Below, piece after piece: positions 33,068 through 35,993 of a DNA stretch of 35,993 nt. How positions within the stretch are numbered: the stretch's first letter is position 1; every line of letters begins with the position of its first letter. Source of the stretch: Verrucomicrobiota bacterium (lineage in GTDB: Bacteria > Verrucomicrobiota > Verrucomicrobiia > Chthoniobacterales > JAFAMB01); assembly GCA_019239825.1 (NCBI GenBank), contig JAFAZK010000089.1, positions 1 through 35,993 of the forward strand, written 5' to 3'. Position numbers and translations under genes: made by a program. The notes below the pieces were generated by a model. That model saw only the letters and a list, made by a program, of their open reading frames with translations, was not told the origin of the DNA and made no database searches.

Positions 33068-33847
33068 CTACCTATTGATTAGAGAAACGAACGCTTCATA
33101 GTGCTCCCGATATTCTTCCTCTAGTTTTTTGTCCGGTGAACTGATGGCGCCGTTCGATGAGACGCGCCATTTGTTGGGTGTTTCGGACAAAAGGTTAGCG
33201 ATCGCTAACAGCTCGCTGGCAAGTTTTTCTGATGTATCGGCCTGATCCAGGGCCTTGCGGACGGGCATCCCTTGGTAAAACAGAGCTGCGATCTGCTTGG
33301 CTAAGTCTTCGTGAAGTCCGCTTTTCTCGAATTGCTGGGTCAGGTTTGTTTCCAAGCTCTGAAAAAAGATCTTTTGTTGGTTAGCAGCTTGCAGCAGCGT
33401 CGCCGCTGAGGACTTCATCTTGGCATAGGCCGCGAGAGCATCGGCCTTTCTTAAGGTTTGCAGATCGTTTCGTACATTCTGTTCAAGCGCGGCCAGACGA
33501 TCTTGAACCGCAGCCGCGCTGCCAATAGCATCCGCTAGAGCTAACGCTACGCCTCGCTGATCTGGTGGCAACACCCGTACATCGTAGTGGGTTAGCTGAA
33601 GGTAATCTTCGGCGGTTTTCGGAGGAGGCGGTACCCGGCGCGAGGAAGTGTTGCTTTCATTCCCCAGCCAACCTGTAACTCGCGAATAGAGGTAAGATGG
33701 GAGATTGGGGTTGCGCATCAACAATCCGCCTAAGAAGAAAAAGAGAACTCCCCCTCCCAAAATGAGGACGTAAATCCAGAATACCCTGTGCCGATCGTTG
33801 GGTTCCTCAGGTCGGCCTTTGGAACCTTTGTCAGGGGAGTCCCGCAT
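33068..33847 (-). CDS. membrane-anchored coiled-coil protein of unknown function
   Basis: A 259-residue protein with a charged N-terminus, one TM helix (about 23-44, FWIYVLILGGGVLFFFLGGLL) and a Pro-rich stretch (RRVPPPPK). The rest is mostly helical, with likely coiled coil at about 105-185 (Ala, Gln and Leu in heptads). No enzyme motif is visible and I do not recognise the family. It converges with the anti-sigma gene, 70 bp apart, and is followed upstream by repeat R3. It looks like a structural or stress-envelope protein, but nothing shows its job. Confidence 0.75.
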   Translation of the reverse strand: MRDSPDKGSKGRPEEPNDRHRVFWIYVLILGGGVLFFFLGGLLMRNPNLPSYLYSRVTGWLGNESNTSSRRVPPPPKTAEDYLQLTHYDVRVLPPDQRGVALALADAIGSAAAVQDRLAALEQNVRNDLQTLRKADALAAYAKMKSSAATLLQAANQQKIFFQSLETNLTQQFEKSGLHEDLAKQIAALFYQGMPVRKALDQADTSEKLASELLAIANLLSETPNKWRVSSNGAISSPDKKLEEEYREHYEAFVSLINR

Positions 33848-33919
33848 CCCCGCCTTGATATCAAGGGGTTCTAGAAATTCAATCTCAAGCTACTGTGCGG
33901 ATGTCCACGAGTACGTTGT

Positions 33920-34043
33920 ACATCGTCCTCGAGATCGTTGGTAGGGCGAGGCTCCAGAGCGCGACAAACCGCCGGCGCATTCTGCCTGCGACGGTTGGCC
34001 CGCCTAACAATTGAAGCAGCAGGGCCGAGCCGGGGTTGGGACG
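33920..34043 (+). repeat. dispersed composite element, copy R3
   Basis: The order is ACATCGTCCTCGAG, core GTTGGTAGGGCGAGGCTCC, interior GCGCGACAAACCGCCGGC, GGTTGGCCCGCC, and GCAGGGCCGAGCCGGGG. It matches R2 part for part over about 120 bp with many point differences. It lies between the genes at 33068 and 34073. Confidence 0.75.
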
Positions 34044-34072
34044 TTGAAAACAACCGACGCGCTGCCTTGGCG

Positions 34073-35173
34073 TTAGCCGAAATCAGGAACCGGGCGAATC
34101 GCCCCCAATGGTCTTGGCCGTTCGCAGGTTGATTTAATCTCGAACGACGTATCGCCTGCGGCTTTTGTTACGATGGCTTGCAGGACCTCAAGAACGTGGA
34201 ACGCAAGGGCGCCCGATGCGCGATGAGGCGTCCCTGTGGCCATGGCTGCCGCCATGTCAGCTAGGCCAATGCCTCGATAGTTCGCGTCTCCATAGCTATG
34301 GGTATGCGCGATGTCGGCCCATTTGCCACCGTCTCGGATTAGCCGGATGTTGCCACCAAAAAAGTTAGGGTCCGGGATCTGCAACGAGCCTGCGGTTCCA
34401 TAGATCTCGATCGGCGGATGACTATGTCCGGCGACGTCGAAGCTCACCGTAAAAGTAACCGCTGCTCCAGAATGAAACTCCAGGATTGCGCTGACGTAGG
34501 TCAAGACTTCCACCGTGAACTCGGTCCCTTGTCGTGGTCCGCTGCCGATCTTTCGTTTCGGCTGGGTATTCCTTCCGACTGACAATACGTTCTTAACCGG
34601 ACCTAAAAGATTCACCAGTGTGGTTACGTAATAAGGTCCCATGTCGTACACGGGGCCGGCTCCTCTTTGATAAAGGAACTCGGGGTTGGGATGCCAACTT
34701 TCCGGCCCTCCGTACATAAAGAACGCCGCGCCACCGATCGGTTGTCCAATGGCGCCCTCATCCACTAATTTTCGAACCGTCTGGTGCCCGCCGCCCAGGA
34801 ACGTATCGGGCGCGGAGCCGACGCGTACCTCTTTCTCGTCAGCCGCTTCCAGCAGCGTTTGAGCCTCTTCCCGAGACAATCCTAAAGGCTTTTCGCAGTA
34901 CACATGTTTGCCGGCGTCGATGGCGGCTCTACTGACCGGTACGTGACTCTGAGGAATGGTGAGATTTAAAATGATTTCGATTGAAGGATCGGCGAGCAGA
35001 TCATTGACGCTCATAGCCCGGATGCCGAACTCTTTAGCTCGAGTATTGGCATTTTCCGGGACGGTGTCCGCACACGCCACAATCTTGAACTGCGGAAACT
35101 TTGATTTCAGATAGACGGCGCTGATATAACCTGCGCCGATAATTCCAACGCGTTTAGGCTCAATGTTGGTCAT
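34073..35173 (-). CDS. Gfo/Idh/MocA family oxidoreductase
   Basis: An NAD(P)-dependent sugar or polyol dehydrogenase of 366 residues, the family's usual length. The Rossmann motif GIIGAGYIS (10-18) is at the N-terminus, the conserved EKP is at 94-96 (CEKPLG), and the substrate domain has DMGPYYVTTLVNLLGPV, the likely catalytic Tyr-rich region. No signal peptide, so it is cytoplasmic. The substrate (often inositol or an aldose) cannot be told. An octamer array fills the leader just 13 bp before the ATG, and no clear ribosome site is seen. Confidence 0.92.
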   Translation of the reverse strand: MTNIEPKRVGIIGAGYISAVYLKSKFPQFKIVACADTVPENANTRAKEFGIRAMSVNDLLADPSIEIILNLTIPQSHVPVSRAAIDAGKHVYCEKPLGLSREEAQTLLEAADEKEVRVGSAPDTFLGGGHQTVRKLVDEGAIGQPIGGAAFFMYGGPESWHPNPEFLYQRGAGPVYDMGPYYVTTLVNLLGPVKNVLSVGRNTQPKRKIGSGPRQGTEFTVEVLTYVSAILEFHSGAAVTFTVSFDVAGHSHPPIEIYGTAGSLQIPDPNFFGGNIRLIRDGGKWADIAHTHSYGDANYRGIGLADMAAAMATGTPHRASGALAFHVLEVLQAIVTKAAGDTSFEIKSTCERPRPLGAIRPVPDFG

Positions 35174-35185
35174 GTGGGAAAAAAC

Positions 35186-35233
35186 GTGGAGTGATGGAGT
35201 AACGGAGTATTGGAGTGATGGAGTATTGGAATT
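35186..35233. repeat. octamer array (NTGGAGTR), 6 units
   Basis: Units GTGGAGTG, ATGGAGTA, ACGGAGTA, TTGGAGTG, ATGGAGTA, TTGGAATT with strict 8-bp period. It lies in the leader of the Gfo/Idh/MocA gene and has the same unit type as 24482. Confidence 0.85.
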
Positions 35234-35254
35234 GGTGGCGCAGAAAATACCTTT

Positions 35255-35446
35255 TCACTTGCCCGGTCTTATCTCAACTCTAACAACGTCACCGACCTTT
35301 GCGGAACCTTTCGGGAGTATCCAGTCATTGGCGCGGGTTTCTCCCTCCTCCCCTGGAGGTGAGGGAACCGCGAACTCACTCGTTACTTGATCGTCGGTAT
35401 CCGAGAATTCCTGAACGTCCGTAATTTCGCCTGTTGTCTCAAACAT
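35255..35446 (-). CDS. possible small protein
   Basis: A 63-residue acidic frame (MFETTGEITDVQEFSDTDD start, GDVVRVEIRPGK end) in the same direction as the Gfo/Idh/MocA gene. The C-terminus has a beta-strand look like a small barrel, but no family is recognised and no ribosome site is visible. It may be spurious. Confidence 0.25.
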   Translation of the reverse strand: MFETTGEITDVQEFSDTDDQVTSEFAVPSPPGEEGETRANDWILPKGSAKVGDVVRVEIRPGK

Positions 35447-35522
35447 GGGACAGCTTTGCCGTCAAATCGGGTGCGTGCAACCCGCGCCTACACACTGGGG
35501 CGGCTGAAACGGGAGCCAACGC

Positions 35523-35559
35523 AAGAACCGGCAGCACGCGGTAGGTGCTGCCGGTTCTT
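35523..35559. terminator. 15-bp perfect hairpin
   Basis: AAGAACCGGCAGCAC (35523-35537) pairs perfectly with 35545-35559 around the loop GCGGTAG. There is no T-run on either side. It is a strong RNA hairpin and a terminator candidate for genes on either strand. Confidence 0.5.
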
Positions 35560-35673
35560 CCCCGCTAAGGGAGTTTAATGTCTGTGAATGAGAACGCGAA
35601 ATGTGTACCAAGCGCTTAACTCCACTTGCAATCGAGGCTAGGCCTGATTGTGAGTATCGGGTTTGCCGCTAGG

Positions 35674-35769
35674 CTACGACTTTGAATGCATTGCCTCGTA
35701 TTGTTCGGCGAACTGCAGCGCTTCCTTGACGGCGTCACCATTATGGACCGGCTCGAATCCGATTTCGAC
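35674..35769 (-). pseudogene. possible C-terminal gene remnant
   Basis: One minus-strand frame reads VEIGFEPVHNGDAVKEALQF and ends MHSKS-stop, protein-like and similar in style to C-termini of Gfo/Idh/MocA oxidoreductases. The frame loses this character just upstream, so it would be a decayed fragment. Weak evidence. Confidence 0.2.
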
Positions 35770-35886
35770 GCACGTGCAACTCCATCGCGATGGGAGAGCG
35801 CGTCCCGCGGCTTCCCTCCCGTTACAACCCAGATCGGATCACGATTCGGCGGCTACCATTGCACCGACGAGTCAGCCTGACTTGGA

Positions 35887-35991
35887 TTAGAGGAGTGTGA
35901 TACGCCTACTGACGTGCTTGTACGCCGGGTCTTCGTTTGGTTCTTCGCTGTACTCTTTATATCGTCCTTTTGGCTGGCCGAGCAAACGCTG
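35887..35991 (-). CDS. C-terminal end of a gene entering from the right edge
   Basis: A minus-strand frame open to the window edge gives 34 residues (GQPKGRYKEYSEEPNEDPAY and a short basic tail) before TAA. Its composition is protein-like, but too little is present to name a family. Confidence 0.35.
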   Translation of the reverse strand, partial: QRLLGQPKGRYKEYSEEPNEDPAYKHVSRRITLL

Positions 35992-35993
35992 CG

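Overview
The window comes from a Gram-negative bacterium: it carries a LolA-type lipoprotein carrier, a lipid A-type acyltransferase, RND efflux systems, several lipobox lipoproteins and Tat-type signal sequences. Moderate-to-high GC, many ECF/RND/Gfo-Idh genes and abundant intergenic repeats recall soil Verrucomicrobiota, but that assignment is an inference; no rRNA or marker gene here fixes it. No CRISPR array, prophage or intact insertion sequence was seen.

Left part (1-13.7 kb). After the end of an alpha/beta hydrolase and a DUF302 gene comes a co-directional cluster: small lipoprotein, Tat-exported oxalate decarboxylase (oxdC), RND permease, adaptor, second RND permease, second adaptor, and a PspF-shaped sigma-54 activator. 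A canonical -24/-12 sigma-54 promoter lies 55 bp before the lipoprotein start, so promoter and activator bracket the cluster. The two permease-adaptor pairs are a tandem duplication, and the second permease has one in-frame TAA. No TolC-like channel gene is present.

Middle part (13.9-20.9 kb). This holds an Asp-nucleophile alpha/beta hydrolase, a frameshifted DUF3800 gene, tRNA-Gln(CUG), a minus-strand lipoprotein / acyltransferase / LolA operon, a DUF192 membrane protein and a possible small lipoprotein.

Right part (21.1-36 kb). A dhaK-dhaL-dhaM set encodes PEP-dependent dihydroxyacetone kinase. Its DhaM is fused to HPr and a full-length Enzyme I, giving a complete phosphorelay in one chain. 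Next come a TetR regulator, a YVTN beta-propeller protein, an OFA-family MFS transporter (oxalate/formate antiporter family, so possibly linked to oxdC), a secreted beta-propeller protein with a pentapeptide-repeat insert, an ECF sigma factor with its membrane anti-sigma factor, a membrane-anchored coiled-coil protein and a Gfo/Idh/MocA oxidoreductase. The right edge holds only fragments.

Between genes there are two striking repeat systems. One is a dispersed composite element built around GGTAGGGCGAGGCTCC, with six copies or part copies. The other is a set of short tandem arrays with strict 7- or 8-bp periods (plus a 9/8-bp family) and different unit sequences, placed at gene borders and sometimes supplying the last codons or leader of a gene.
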